The notes under the pieces are model-generated. The model made no database searches, was not told the origin of the DNA, and saw only the letters and a program-made list of their open reading frames with translations. The translations under genes and the position numbers were made by a program. A DNA stretch of 64,000 bases from JAHFUS01 sp035689115 (lineage in GTDB: Bacteria; Actinomycetota; Acidimicrobiia; Acidimicrobiales; GCA-2861595), in NCBI GenBank assembly GCA_035689115.1, contig DASSMA010000047.1:1-64000 (forward strand). Direction: 5' to 3'. Below are positions 33,486 through 41,641 of the stretch, one piece after another (the first letter of the stretch is position 1; every line of letters begins with the position of its first letter).

Positions 33486-34465
33486 CGGCAGCGGCCACCG
33501 GACGGGCGACGGCGGAGGAGGTGGCGTGGTTCGCCGCCCTGCACCGCCGGCTGCTCGAGAACGTCGAGCTGCTCATCCGCGGCAAGACCGACGAGGTCGG
33601 GCTGGCGCTCACGTGCCTGCTGGCCGAGGGCCACCTGCTCATCGAGGACGTGCCCGGCGTGGGCAAGACGTCGCTGGCCAAGGCGCTGGCCTCGTCGATG
33701 GGCGCCACCTGGCACCGCATCCAGTTCACGCCCGACCTGTTGCCCACCGACATCACCGGCGTGGCGGTGTGGGACCAGCGCACCGGCTCGTTCCAGTTCC
33801 GGCCCGGCCCGGTGTTCGCCGGCATCGTGGTGGGCGACGAGATCAACCGGGCCTCGCCGAAGACGCAGTCGGCCCTGCTGGAGGTCATGGAGGAGCGGCA
33901 GGTGACGGTCGACGCCGTGGCCCACACCGTGCCCCGGCCGTTCATGGTCGTCGCCACCCAGAACCCCATCGACCTCGACGGCACCTACCGGCTCCCCGAG
34001 GCCCAGCTCGACCGGTTCCTCATGCGCATGGCGCTCGGCTACCCGAGCGCCGAGCAGGAGGCCGGCATCGTGGCCGCCCGCGCCGGCCGCCACACCCCGC
34101 CCGAGGTGCGGGCCGTCGTCGGCGTCGACGACGTGCAGCGCATGATCGACGTGGCCGCCGCCGTGCACGTGGACCCCGCCCTGTACGCCTACGCCGTCGA
34201 GGTCGTCACCGCCACCCGCACGGCGCCCGACGTGCGGCTGGGCGCCAGCCCCCGGGGCACCATCAACCTGGTGCGGGCCGCCCAGACGCGGGCGGCGGCC
34301 GCCGGGCGCTCCTACGTCGTGCCCGAGGACCTGAAGGCGCTGGCGGTGGCGGTGCTGGCCCACCGCCTGGTGCTCACCCCCGACGCCGAGCTGGCCGGCC
34401 GCCGCCAGGAGACGGTGGTCGAGGGCGCTCTGGCCCGGGTGCCGGCGCCCCGCGTGGGCCGCTGA
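33482..34465 (+). CDS. MoxR-family AAA+ ATPase
   Basis: The 327-residue chaperone-like ATPase has Walker A VPGVGKTSLAKAL at about 58-70, the Walker B/sensor region GDEINRASPKTQSALLEVME at about 118-137, and ATQNPID at about 158-164. MoxR proteins help assemble or activate protein complexes, typically encoded with DUF58 and transglutaminase-like genes, exactly as here. It starts inside the kinase stop codon (ATGA). Coupling to a type VII ATPase and kinase is the notable point. Confidence 0.92.
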   Translation: MTAAATGRATAEEVAWFAALHRRLLENVELLIRGKTDEVGLALTCLLAEGHLLIEDVPGVGKTSLAKALASSMGATWHRIQFTPDLLPTDITGVAVWDQRTGSFQFRPGPVFAGIVVGDEINRASPKTQSALLEVMEERQVTVDAVAHTVPRPFMVVATQNPIDLDGTYRLPEAQLDRFLMRMALGYPSAEQEAGIVAARAGRHTPPEVRAVVGVDDVQRMIDVAAAVHVDPALYAYAVEVVTATRTAPDVRLGASPRGTINLVRAAQTRAAAAGRSYVVPEDLKALAVAVLAHRLVLTPDAELAGRRQETVVEGALARVPAPRVGR

Positions 34466-34470
34466 GTCCC

Positions 34471-35616
34471 GTGAAGGGCACGGCGCTCACCGCGTCGGGA
34501 CGGGCGGTGCTCGGCGGGTCGGTCGTGCTCTACGCCCTCGGCGTCCTGCTCGGCTACCGGCCGCTGGTGAGCCTGGCCGCCGGCGGGCTGCTGGCGGTGG
34601 CGGCGGGCACCACCCTGGTGGCCCGGCGGGCCCTGGTCGACATCGAGCGCCGGCTGGACCCGGCCCGGGTGGTGGTGGGGGAGTCGGCCCGGGCGCTGGT
34701 GGTGGTCACCAACCGGGCCCGCACCGCCAGCCCGCCCTTCACGGCCGTCGACACGGTGGGCGACGGGACGGCCGACGTCTCCGTCGGCCGCATCCCCCCC
34801 GGCGCCACCGCCCGGGTGCCCTATCCGGTGCCCGCCCCCCGGCGGGGCCTCGTCCGGCTGGGGCCCATCCTGGTCAGCCGGTCCGACCCCCTCGGTCTGG
34901 TGCGCCGGCGGGCGCCCCACGCCGCCCCCCAGGCCCTGTGGGTGCACCCCCGCGCCCACCCGCTGCTGCCCGTGCCGTCGGGCATGGCCCTGGACCTGGA
35001 GGGGCCGGTGGTGGAGACGGCGCTCCAGGGCGCCATCACCTTCTCGTCGCTGCGGGAGTACGTGCCCGGCGACGACGTGCGCCAGATCCACTGGCGGTCC
35101 ACCGCCCGCACCGGGACGCTCATGGTGCGCCAGCACGTCGACACCAGCCAGCCCCGCACCACCGTGGTGCTCGACCAGCGGGAGTCGTGCTGGACCCCGG
35201 CGGCGTTCGAGCACGGCGTGGAGGCGGCGGCGTCCGTGGCCGTGGCCGCCGAGCGGTCCGGCCACCCCGCCACCCTCGAGGTGGCCACGCCGGCCACCCC
35301 CGACGAGGCCGGCCGGCCGTCGTCCGCCCTCGACCTGCTCGCCCTCGTGTCGCCGTGCCCCGACGCCGGCCCCCAGCCCGTCGACCGACTGGAGGTGCTG
35401 GCCGGCGGCGGCGCCCTGGTGGTCGTCACCGGGCGCCCCGACGGCGCCACCGCCGGCCGGGTGGCGGCGCTGCGCCGGCGCTACTCGCTGGTGGTGCTCG
35501 TCCACGTGCACGAGGGGGCGGCGCCGTTCGCCGACCGCCGCCCCGGGATGCTGCTCCTCACCGCTCCCACCGGCGCCGACTTCGCGTCCCTGTGGAACGC
35601 GGCGGTGGCCCGGTGA
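34471..35616 (+). CDS. DUF58 membrane protein
   Basis: The GTG at 34471 follows the MoxR stop by five bases. The 381-residue product has two N-terminal membrane segments (about 12-30 and 33-50), a beta-rich middle, and the DUF58 signature EYVPGDDVRQIHWRSTARTG at about 195-214, followed by a von Willebrand A-like fold (TTVVLDQRESCW). DUF58 proteins pair with MoxR ATPases and are presumed to be their clients or effectors. The stop overlaps the next gene by four bases. Confidence 0.88.
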   Translation: MKGTALTASGRAVLGGSVVLYALGVLLGYRPLVSLAAGGLLAVAAGTTLVARRALVDIERRLDPARVVVGESARALVVVTNRARTASPPFTAVDTVGDGTADVSVGRIPPGATARVPYPVPAPRRGLVRLGPILVSRSDPLGLVRRRAPHAAPQALWVHPRAHPLLPVPSGMALDLEGPVVETALQGAITFSSLREYVPGDDVRQIHWRSTARTGTLMVRQHVDTSQPRTTVVLDQRESCWTPAAFEHGVEAAASVAVAAERSGHPATLEVATPATPDEAGRPSSALDLLALVSPCPDAGPQPVDRLEVLAGGGALVVVTGRPDGATAGRVAALRRRYSLVVLVHVHEGAAPFADRRPGMLLLTAPTGADFASLWNAAVAR

Positions 35617-37730
35617 GCGCGGACGGCCGGGCCCTCGCCCTCGCCGGCGCGCTGGCGGCGGCGGGACTGGGGTGGGTGCCGGTGTTCGCCGGCCGGGGGT
35701 TCGCCGCCGCCCTGGCCGGCGCCGCCGTGCTGTCGGTGCTGGGCGCCACCGCCCTCGCCCGCACCCGGCTGCCGGCGGTGGCCCGGTGGGCGGTCCTGGC
35801 CGGAGCCGGCGTGGTGTACGCGGCGGCCGTGGGCGAGCGGTCGGCACCGACGCCGGCGGCGGTGGGCGCCGTCCTCGGCGGCGTGCGGGACGGGTGGGCC
35901 CAGGTGCTGGACGCCACCCTGCCGGCGCCGTCCACCGGTGGGGCGATGGTGACGGCGGTGGTCCTCGTGTGGGTGGCCGGGGTGGCCTCGGCCGGCGCCC
36001 TGCGGGCCGGGCACCCGGCCCGGGCCCTGCTCGGACCGGTGGCCGTCCTCGCCGCCGGCCTGGCCTTCGGTGCCGGCGGGGCCGTCCCGGCGCTGTCGGT
36101 GGCCGGCGTCGTGGCCGCCGGCGCCGCCGTCCTCCTGCCGGCGCGGGCCCGGGCGAGCCGTCGCCTGGGGGCGGCGGGTCTGGTGGTCGCTGTCGCCGCC
36201 ACCGTGGTGGTGGTCGGCGGGCGGTGGCCGGGCGCCGGCGCGCGCGAGCCCTGGGACCCCCGCCGGCTGCGGGACCAGCCGGTGCGCATCGCCCGCCCGC
36301 CCAACCCGCTGGCCGCCCTCGGCGCCACCGTGTCCGACCGGTCCGACCCGGTGGAGTTCCGGGCGCGCGTCGAGGGGCCGATCGCCAACTGGCGCCTGGT
36401 GGTGCTCGACCGCTTCGACGGCCAGCGGTGGTCGTCGACGGCCACCTTCCGCCGGGTCGGCGCCGGCCTGCCCGCCCCCGACCCGGACGCCCCGGCGGCC
36501 AAGGCCGCCCAGCACGTGCGGCTGGAGCGCCTGCCGGGCCCGTTCCTGCCGGCCGCGTCCAGCCCGGTGTCGGTAGCCGCCGTCGACGGCGTGGCGGCCG
36601 ACGCCGACGGCGTGCTCGTGGTCCCGAGCGGCGTGTCACGGCCGGCCGAGTACCGGGTGACGTCCGCCGTGCCGGCCTACCAGGCGGGGCGGATCGAGGC
36701 ATCGGCGCCGGCGCCGGCCGTCGCCCTTCCGGCCGTCGACGGGCCGGTCCGGGCGCGCCTCCTGCGCGCCGCCGCCCAGGCCACCGCCGGCGCCAACCCG
36801 TCGGCCGCCGGCACCCTGCAGGCCATGGCGGTGTGGTTCTCCACCCACTTCACCCTGGCGACCGGCGACGAGGGCCCGGTGCCGACCGGGAACGGCCTGT
36901 TCCAGATCACCCGCCTGCTCCAGGAGCGCACCGGCACGGCCGAGCAGTTCGCCTCCGCCTTCGCCGTGCTGGCCCGGCTGCGCGGCTACCAGTCCCGGGT
37001 CGTCGTCGGGTTCCGGCCCGGCCGGCGGGACCGGGCCACCGGCGAACTGGTGGTGCGGGCCCACGACGCCCACGCCTGGCCCGAGGTGCGCTTCGAAGGC
37101 ATCGGGTGGGTGGCCTTCGAGCCGACCCCCACCGACGCCCGGGCCGCCGCCGAGGCCGCCGACCTGGGCGACCCGGCCACGCCCGGGGCCGTCAGGCCAG
37201 GGTTGCCGGCGACGGCGGCGATCTCGCCCGTCCCGCCGACCACGCTGCCCGACGCCCATCCCGGCGCCCACGGGGGGGCGGCCGGCGCCGGCCGCCACAC
37301 GGTGGCCGACCGCGTCGGGGCGTCCGCCGCCGGCCTGGCCGCGCTGGTGCTGCTCGCCGCCGCCGCCGTGCTGGCCGCCAAGGAGGCCCGCCGCCGGCGC
37401 CAGCGGAGCGGCCCCCCGGCCGAGCGGGTGGCCGGCGCCTGGTCGGCCTCGCTCGACCGCCTGGCCGAGGCCGGCCTGGCCGTGCCGGCCCACCTGGCCG
37501 CCGCCGAGGTGGCCGGCGTCGAGAGCCTGCCGCCCGGCGTCGCCGGCGCCCTCGTCCCCCTCGCCGCGTCGGCCAACGCCGCCCGCTTCTCGGGCCAGTC
37601 GGTGGGCGACGCCGACGCCGACGCCGCCTGGGCCGCCCACGGGGCGGTGGCCGTCGCCCTGCGGGACGGTCGGTCGCTCCCGTCCCGGGCCCGCCTGACC
37701 CTCAGCCCCGCCCCGCTCGTCCGCCGCTGA
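35613..37730 (+). CDS. TgpA-like transglutaminase-fold membrane protein, catalytic Cys missing
   Basis: The 705-residue protein from the GTG at 35613 has about six hydrophobic segments in its first 205 residues, an outside domain containing a transglutaminase-like core at about 400-505, a linker, another membrane segment at about 567-590 and a cytosolic tail. In the core the nucleophile position reads GTAEQFASAFAVLARLRGY: the usual cysteine is alanine. The histidine (DAHAWPEV) and the acidic partner region (GWVAFEPTP) are present. It may bind rather than crosslink peptides. The MoxR-DUF58-TgpA order is a standard module, here continuing the type VII operon. Confidence 0.85.
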   Translation: MSADGRALALAGALAAAGLGWVPVFAGRGFAAALAGAAVLSVLGATALARTRLPAVARWAVLAGAGVVYAAAVGERSAPTPAAVGAVLGGVRDGWAQVLDATLPAPSTGGAMVTAVVLVWVAGVASAGALRAGHPARALLGPVAVLAAGLAFGAGGAVPALSVAGVVAAGAAVLLPARARASRRLGAAGLVVAVAATVVVVGGRWPGAGAREPWDPRRLRDQPVRIARPPNPLAALGATVSDRSDPVEFRARVEGPIANWRLVVLDRFDGQRWSSTATFRRVGAGLPAPDPDAPAAKAAQHVRLERLPGPFLPAASSPVSVAAVDGVAADADGVLVVPSGVSRPAEYRVTSAVPAYQAGRIEASAPAPAVALPAVDGPVRARLLRAAAQATAGANPSAAGTLQAMAVWFSTHFTLATGDEGPVPTGNGLFQITRLLQERTGTAEQFASAFAVLARLRGYQSRVVVGFRPGRRDRATGELVVRAHDAHAWPEVRFEGIGWVAFEPTPTDARAAAEAADLGDPATPGAVRPGLPATAAISPVPPTTLPDAHPGAHGGAAGAGRHTVADRVGASAAGLAALVLLAAAAVLAAKEARRRRQRSGPPAERVAGAWSASLDRLAEAGLAVPAHLAAAEVAGVESLPPGVAGALVPLAASANAARFSGQSVGDADADAAWAAHGAVAVALRDGRSLPSRARLTLSPAPLVRR

Positions 37731-37738
37731 CCAAGCGG

Positions 37739-38380
37739 TCAGGCGCAGCCCTCGATGGCGTCGACGGCGTCCTGCCGGCCGGATCGGTAGGTGAGGACCT
37801 TGTGGCCGTCGGTCTCGAAGAGGAGCCTGGTACCGCCGTCGCCGTCGGTGTCGACGATCAGGTAGTGGCCGCCCTCGTCACCGCTGTACGCGTGGCGCTC
37901 GACCCGGAGCTTGTCGCCGTAGATGCGGCGCACCTCGTCCTCGGTGGACCCCACGTGGGCGCCGCCGCCGGTGGCGATGGTGCCGTCGTCGTCCACGTCG
38001 AGGCGCGCGATGCGCCAGGGGGCGTCGGGGGTGTCCCGGAGCACCATGAAGGTCAGGTCCCGGGACCCGCCCTCGACATCGGCGAACCCGCAGGTGTCGG
38101 TGCCGTCGCGCTCGATGAGGGAGTTGGGATCCACCGCCACCTTCCGCCCCACCGCCGCCGTCGCCTGGTCGAGGGTCATGCCCATCACGACCGGCCCGAT
38201 GCCGTCGAGGCGCACGCGCGACGCCGAGGTCAGCTCCTTCGGGACGCTCGACGAGGTGGTGGACGACGCGGGCACGCTGGAGGTGGTGGTGGCTGCCGTC
38301 GTGTCGGCGCTGTCGCGGCAGGCGGCGGGGGCGGCGAGCAGGAGGACGCAGATGGTGGCCCGGACCGTCGGGAAGGGCAC
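37739..38380 (-). CDS. Secreted lipoprotein, function unknown
   Basis: From the GTG at 38380 the 213-residue protein begins VPFPTVRATICVLLLAAPAA and then C, a lipoprotein signal with lipobox LAAPAAC. A serine/threonine-rich spacer follows (about 24-47), then a compact domain with GIGPVVMGMTLDQATAAVG and STEDEVRRIYGDKL. That start pattern (a sequence with GMTLxxA) recalls SmpA/OmlA-like or BLIP-type repeats, which bind other proteins outside the cell. Two cysteines (TCGF and EGCA) could form a disulfide. It is convergent with the type VII operon and downstream of the methyltransferase. Confidence 0.65.
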   Translation of the reverse strand: MPFPTVRATICVLLLAAPAACRDSADTTAATTTSSVPASSTTSSSVPKELTSASRVRLDGIGPVVMGMTLDQATAAVGRKVAVDPNSLIERDGTDTCGFADVEGGSRDLTFMVLRDTPDAPWRIARLDVDDDGTIATGGGAHVGSTEDEVRRIYGDKLRVERHAYSGDEGGHYLIVDTDGDGGTRLLFETDGHKVLTYRSGRQDAVDAIEGCA

Positions 38381-38391
38381 ACCGCAGCCTC

Positions 38392-39180
38392 TCACCGATC
38401 CGGCGTCGCTTCGAACACATTTGCCGTCATACGGACCCGAACCGGACCGGACCCGAGCCGCCGCTCCACCTCGGCCGCCACCGCGGCGGTGGCCGCGTCG
38501 AGGTCGCCCCGGGCCTCCAGCTCGGCCCGCAGCGGCGTGCCCCGGCAGAAGCCGGCCGCCACCCCGCCGGCCGAGGGCGCCGTCCCCTCGAGCGTCACGG
38601 TGGCGGCGCGGCACCGGAACCCGGCGGCGGCCAGGTCGGCGACCACCGGTGCCGGGTCGGCACAGGCGTGGGGGACGGTGGCGAGGAAGGTGGGGGCGTC
38701 GCCGGGATAGAGCTGCTCCAGGGCGTCGACCACCGCCGCCTGGAAGCCGTGCGACGCCAGGGTCCCCCACGTGGTGAGGAGCAGTGTCCCGCCGGGCGCC
38801 AGCACCCGCCGGGCCTCGGCGTAGGCGGCCACGCGGTCGGGGAGGAACATCACGCCGAACTGGCAGGCGACGAGGTCGAAGCGGCCGCCGGCGAAGGGGA
38901 GGGCGGCGGCGTCGGCCTGGCCCCACGCCGCGCCGGGAGCCCGTCGCCGGCCCAGCGCGACCATGGCGAGGTTGAAGTCGGTGGCGACCACATCGGCCGC
39001 GCCCAGCTCGGCGGTGAGCACGCCCGTCCCGGCGGCCAGCTCCAGGATCCGCACGGGTGCCCGCTCGGCCACACGGGCGGCCAGGTCGACGGCGAAGGGG
39101 CGGAAGACGGGCGGCACGAGCCACCGTTCGTAGGCCTCGGGCATGGTGCCGGACCAGCGGCGGGAGGCGTCGCCGGGCAC
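38392..39180 (-). CDS. Class I SAM-dependent methyltransferase
   Basis: The SAM-binding motif I is ILELAAGTGVLT at about 45-56, followed by the acidic strand end VVATDF and motif IV region FDLVACQFGVMF. An RRVLAPGGTLLLTTW segment is the usual motif VI. I choose the GTG at 39180 (262 residues), because RRWSGTMPEAYERWLVPPVF matches the usual start of this UbiE-like group and TACCGT lies six bases upstream, which suits a leaderless message. The ATG at 39144 is the alternative. The substrate is unknown. The next gene on this strand starts 12 bases after the stop. Confidence 0.8.
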   Translation of the reverse strand: MPGDASRRWSGTMPEAYERWLVPPVFRPFAVDLAARVAERAPVRILELAAGTGVLTAELGAADVVATDFNLAMVALGRRRAPGAAWGQADAAALPFAGGRFDLVACQFGVMFLPDRVAAYAEARRVLAPGGTLLLTTWGTLASHGFQAAVVDALEQLYPGDAPTFLATVPHACADPAPVVADLAAAGFRCRAATVTLEGTAPSAGGVAAGFCRGTPLRAELEARGDLDAATAAVAAEVERRLGSGPVRVRMTANVFEATPDR

Positions 39181-39186
39181 CGCCGG

Positions 39187-39192
39187 ACGGTA
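39187..39192 (-). promoter_or_regulatory. Probable -10 element of a leaderless methyltransferase promoter
   Basis: The minus strand reads TACCGT (TANNNT) six bases before the GTG at 39180. No ribosome binding site precedes that GTG. Confidence 0.4.
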
Positions 39193-39484
39193 CCGCGGCG
39201 GACATTCGGAGCGTGTCCGGCGTACCTGGGCAAAGGGGACCGGTTTGGGGATGCTGGCACCCTTGACCGGACTCGGGGCTGGTGGTTCACTGACCGCGAG
39301 ACATCGTGGCGGTCCCGGGAACGGGCCCGCCCGGGGAGATGTCGCCGGGTCGCGGGCGCTCCGACTCCGCCAGTCTCTCCGACGCTTCAAATAGGAGGCG
39401 CGGCCCCAAGATGTTGGTTTCCCGGTTGCGCCCGCCGTCGTCGGCGGGCGGCGTCGCAGCCTCGGTCGCCCGAGCAGCGCCGTC
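39193..39484. other. Long leader region before the GGDEF-EAL gene
   Basis: No supported gene lies here. It contains short inverted repeats, for example CGGACA/TGTCCG (39199-39204 and 39214-39219) and a GACATC/GATGTC pair further on. It also has a purine-rich ATAGGAGGCG about 75 bases before the GTG. It may hold a structured 5' leader; I could not match it to a cyclic di-GMP riboswitch. Confidence 0.35.
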
Positions 39485-41611
39485 GTGACCCTTCCCCCGC
39501 TGCTCCGGCGTCCCCGCGGCGGCCAGGAGGACCTCCGTTCGGCCGTCGCCTGGTGGGAGGCCGCCTTCCGCACGGTGTCGGTCGGCATCGCCGTCCTCGA
39601 CGCCGGCACCCTCGAGGTCGTGAGGGTCAACGGTGCGTTCGCCGCCATGCTCGGCTGGGACGACGCCGACGGGATGGTCGGGAGCGACCTGCGGTACTCG
39701 GTGGTCCTCGAGGACGTGGGGTCCTTCACCGCCGCCCTCGACCGCGCCCTGGCGGGCGAGCCCGCCGAGTGCCGTTACGACCTGCGCTGGGTCCGGGAGG
39801 ACGGGGCCACGGTGTGGCTGCGGGTGAGCGTCGACGTCATCGAGGACGGCGGCCGGCCCGTCCACCTGCTGCTGCACGCCCACGACGTCACCGAGCAGCG
39901 CCGCACCGACGAGGCGCTGCGGGCCAGCCTCGACCGGCTGGCCGAGGCCCAGCGCCTGGCCCACATCGGCAGCTTCCGGTGGGACGTCGACCGCGACCGC
40001 CTGGTGTGGTCGGAGGAGCTGCGGCACATCTTCGGGCTGCACGACGGCCATCCCTCGCCCGGCTACGACTGGCTGCTGGACCACGTCCACGCCGAGGACC
40101 GGGCCGGCCTGGTGCGCGCCATGACGGTCGCCCTCGGCGGGGAGGACTTCACCCTCGAGCACCGCATCGTCCGGCCCGACGGCGAGGTGCGGTGGGTGCA
40201 GTGCCGGGCCCAGGCGGTCGTCGACGACGCCGGCGTGGTGCGGGCCCTGGCCGGCACCTTCCAGGACGTCACCGCCGCCCACGCCGCCCAGGACCAGCTC
40301 CGCCACACCGCCCTGCACGACGCCCTCACCGGCGTGGCCAACCGGGCGCTGTTCGGCGAGCGGATGGGCAACGTGGTGGCCAAGGCGAGGCGCAACGGCT
40401 CGTCGGTGAGCCTGCTGTTCGTCGACATCGACGACCTGAAGGGCGTGAACGACGGCCTCGGGCACGCCGCCGGCGACCTGCTGATCCAGGGGGTGGCCCT
40501 GCGGCTCCAGGCGGCGGTGCGGCCGGGGGACACGGTGGCCCGCCTGGGCGGCGACGAGTTCGTGGTGCTGCTCGAGGACGCCGGCCACCAGGCGGCGGTG
40601 GCGGTGGCCGAGCGGGTGCTCGACCAGCTCCGCACGGCGTTCTCGATCCTCGGCAACGAGCTGGAGGTCGGTGTCAGCGTGGGCATCGCGGTGGCCGACG
40701 ACCACGAGGCCATGGACCGGCTCCTGGCCGCCGCCGACACCGCGCTCTACGTGGCCAAGGAGGCGGGGAAGAACCGCTACGCGGTCTTCGACGCGTCGAT
40801 GCTGGCCGCCGCCCGGGAGCGCTCCAGTGCGCGGCGCGACCTCCGGTCGGCCATCGAGGGCGAGCAGCTGGTCGTGCACTACCAGCCGGTCATCGACCTC
40901 ACCACCGGGGGAGTGGTCGAGGTGGAGGCGCTGGTGCGCTGGCGCCACCCCGAGCGGGGCATGCTGCCCCCGACCGACTTCCTGCCCCTGGCCGACGAGT
41001 CGGGGCTGGCCGTCGCCATCGGTGGCTGGGTGCTGCGCCAGGCGTGCGCCCAGGCCGCCGCCTGGCGGGCGTCGCACCCCCGGCTGGGCGACCTGCGTGT
41101 CAGCGTGAACCTGTCGGGGCGCCAGCTCCAGTCGTCCCAGCTGGTCGACGACGTCACCGCCGCCCTGCGGGCGGCGCGCCTCGCCCCCGAGTGCCTCACC
41201 CTCGAGGTCAGCGAACGGCTGGTCGACGGGCCGGGCCCGGTCCTCGCCACCGTGTCGGCCCTGCGGGACCTCGGCGTGCGCCTGGCCATCGACGACTTCG
41301 GGGCGTTCAGCTCCTCGGTGCGCCTGCTCGGCCGGTTCACGCCCGGCGAGCTGAAGGTCGACCGCTCGATCGTGGCCCGGCTCGGCGCCGGCGACGACGC
41401 CGCCGTGGTGGCGGCCGCCATCGACCTCGGCCACGCTCTGCACCTGGACACCGTCGCCGAAGGGGTGGAGACGCACGACCAGCTGGAGGCCCTCACCGGG
41501 CTCGGGTGCGACCTCGGGCAGGGCCACTACTGGAAGGGGCCGGTGCCGGCCGAGGAGCTGGGGCCGTGGCTGCTGGCGGTCGTGGGGGGCGAGCTGGGCC
41601 TGGCCGGCTGA
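39485..41611 (+). CDS. PAS-PAS-GGDEF-EAL cyclic di-GMP enzyme
   Basis: The 708-residue protein has two PAS domains (about 20-135 and 150-270), a diguanylate cyclase domain with an intact GGDEF (RLGGDEFVVLL, about 353-363), and an EAL phosphodiesterase domain (about 455-700). In EAL the catalytic glutamate lies in EVEALVRW (about 478), with NLSGRQL, EVSER, DDFG and DRSIV also kept; the loop after DDFG reads GAFSSS instead of GTGYSS. Both synthesis and breakdown of cyclic di-GMP are possible, with PAS sensing deciding. No membrane segment is seen. The GTG start is kept because the PAS domain begins soon after. Confidence 0.9.
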   Translation: MTLPPLLRRPRGGQEDLRSAVAWWEAAFRTVSVGIAVLDAGTLEVVRVNGAFAAMLGWDDADGMVGSDLRYSVVLEDVGSFTAALDRALAGEPAECRYDLRWVREDGATVWLRVSVDVIEDGGRPVHLLLHAHDVTEQRRTDEALRASLDRLAEAQRLAHIGSFRWDVDRDRLVWSEELRHIFGLHDGHPSPGYDWLLDHVHAEDRAGLVRAMTVALGGEDFTLEHRIVRPDGEVRWVQCRAQAVVDDAGVVRALAGTFQDVTAAHAAQDQLRHTALHDALTGVANRALFGERMGNVVAKARRNGSSVSLLFVDIDDLKGVNDGLGHAAGDLLIQGVALRLQAAVRPGDTVARLGGDEFVVLLEDAGHQAAVAVAERVLDQLRTAFSILGNELEVGVSVGIAVADDHEAMDRLLAAADTALYVAKEAGKNRYAVFDASMLAAARERSSARRDLRSAIEGEQLVVHYQPVIDLTTGGVVEVEALVRWRHPERGMLPPTDFLPLADESGLAVAIGGWVLRQACAQAAAWRASHPRLGDLRVSVNLSGRQLQSSQLVDDVTAALRAARLAPECLTLEVSERLVDGPGPVLATVSALRDLGVRLAIDDFGAFSSSVRLLGRFTPGELKVDRSIVARLGAGDDAAVVAAAIDLGHALHLDTVAEGVETHDQLEALTGLGCDLGQGHYWKGPVPAEELGPWLLAVVGGELGLAG

Positions 41612-41630
41612 GGCGGCCCGCGTCGCGGGT

Positions 41631-41636
41631 TAGCCT
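41631..41636 (+). promoter_or_regulatory. Probable -10 element of the glgX-treYZ operon
   Basis: TAGCCT (TANNNT) lies five bases before the ATG of glgX, with no ribosome binding site between. This fits a leaderless transcript. A short GC hairpin (CCCGCG/CGCGGG) just upstream overlaps the gap after the previous gene. Confidence 0.4.
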
Positions 41637-41641
41637 GCCCC

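Noticed and set aside
39181..39484. Cyclic di-GMP riboswitch before the GGDEF-EAL gene
   Set aside because: A GGGCAAAGG segment recalls one part of the consensus, but the second conserved block and stem pairing are absent.
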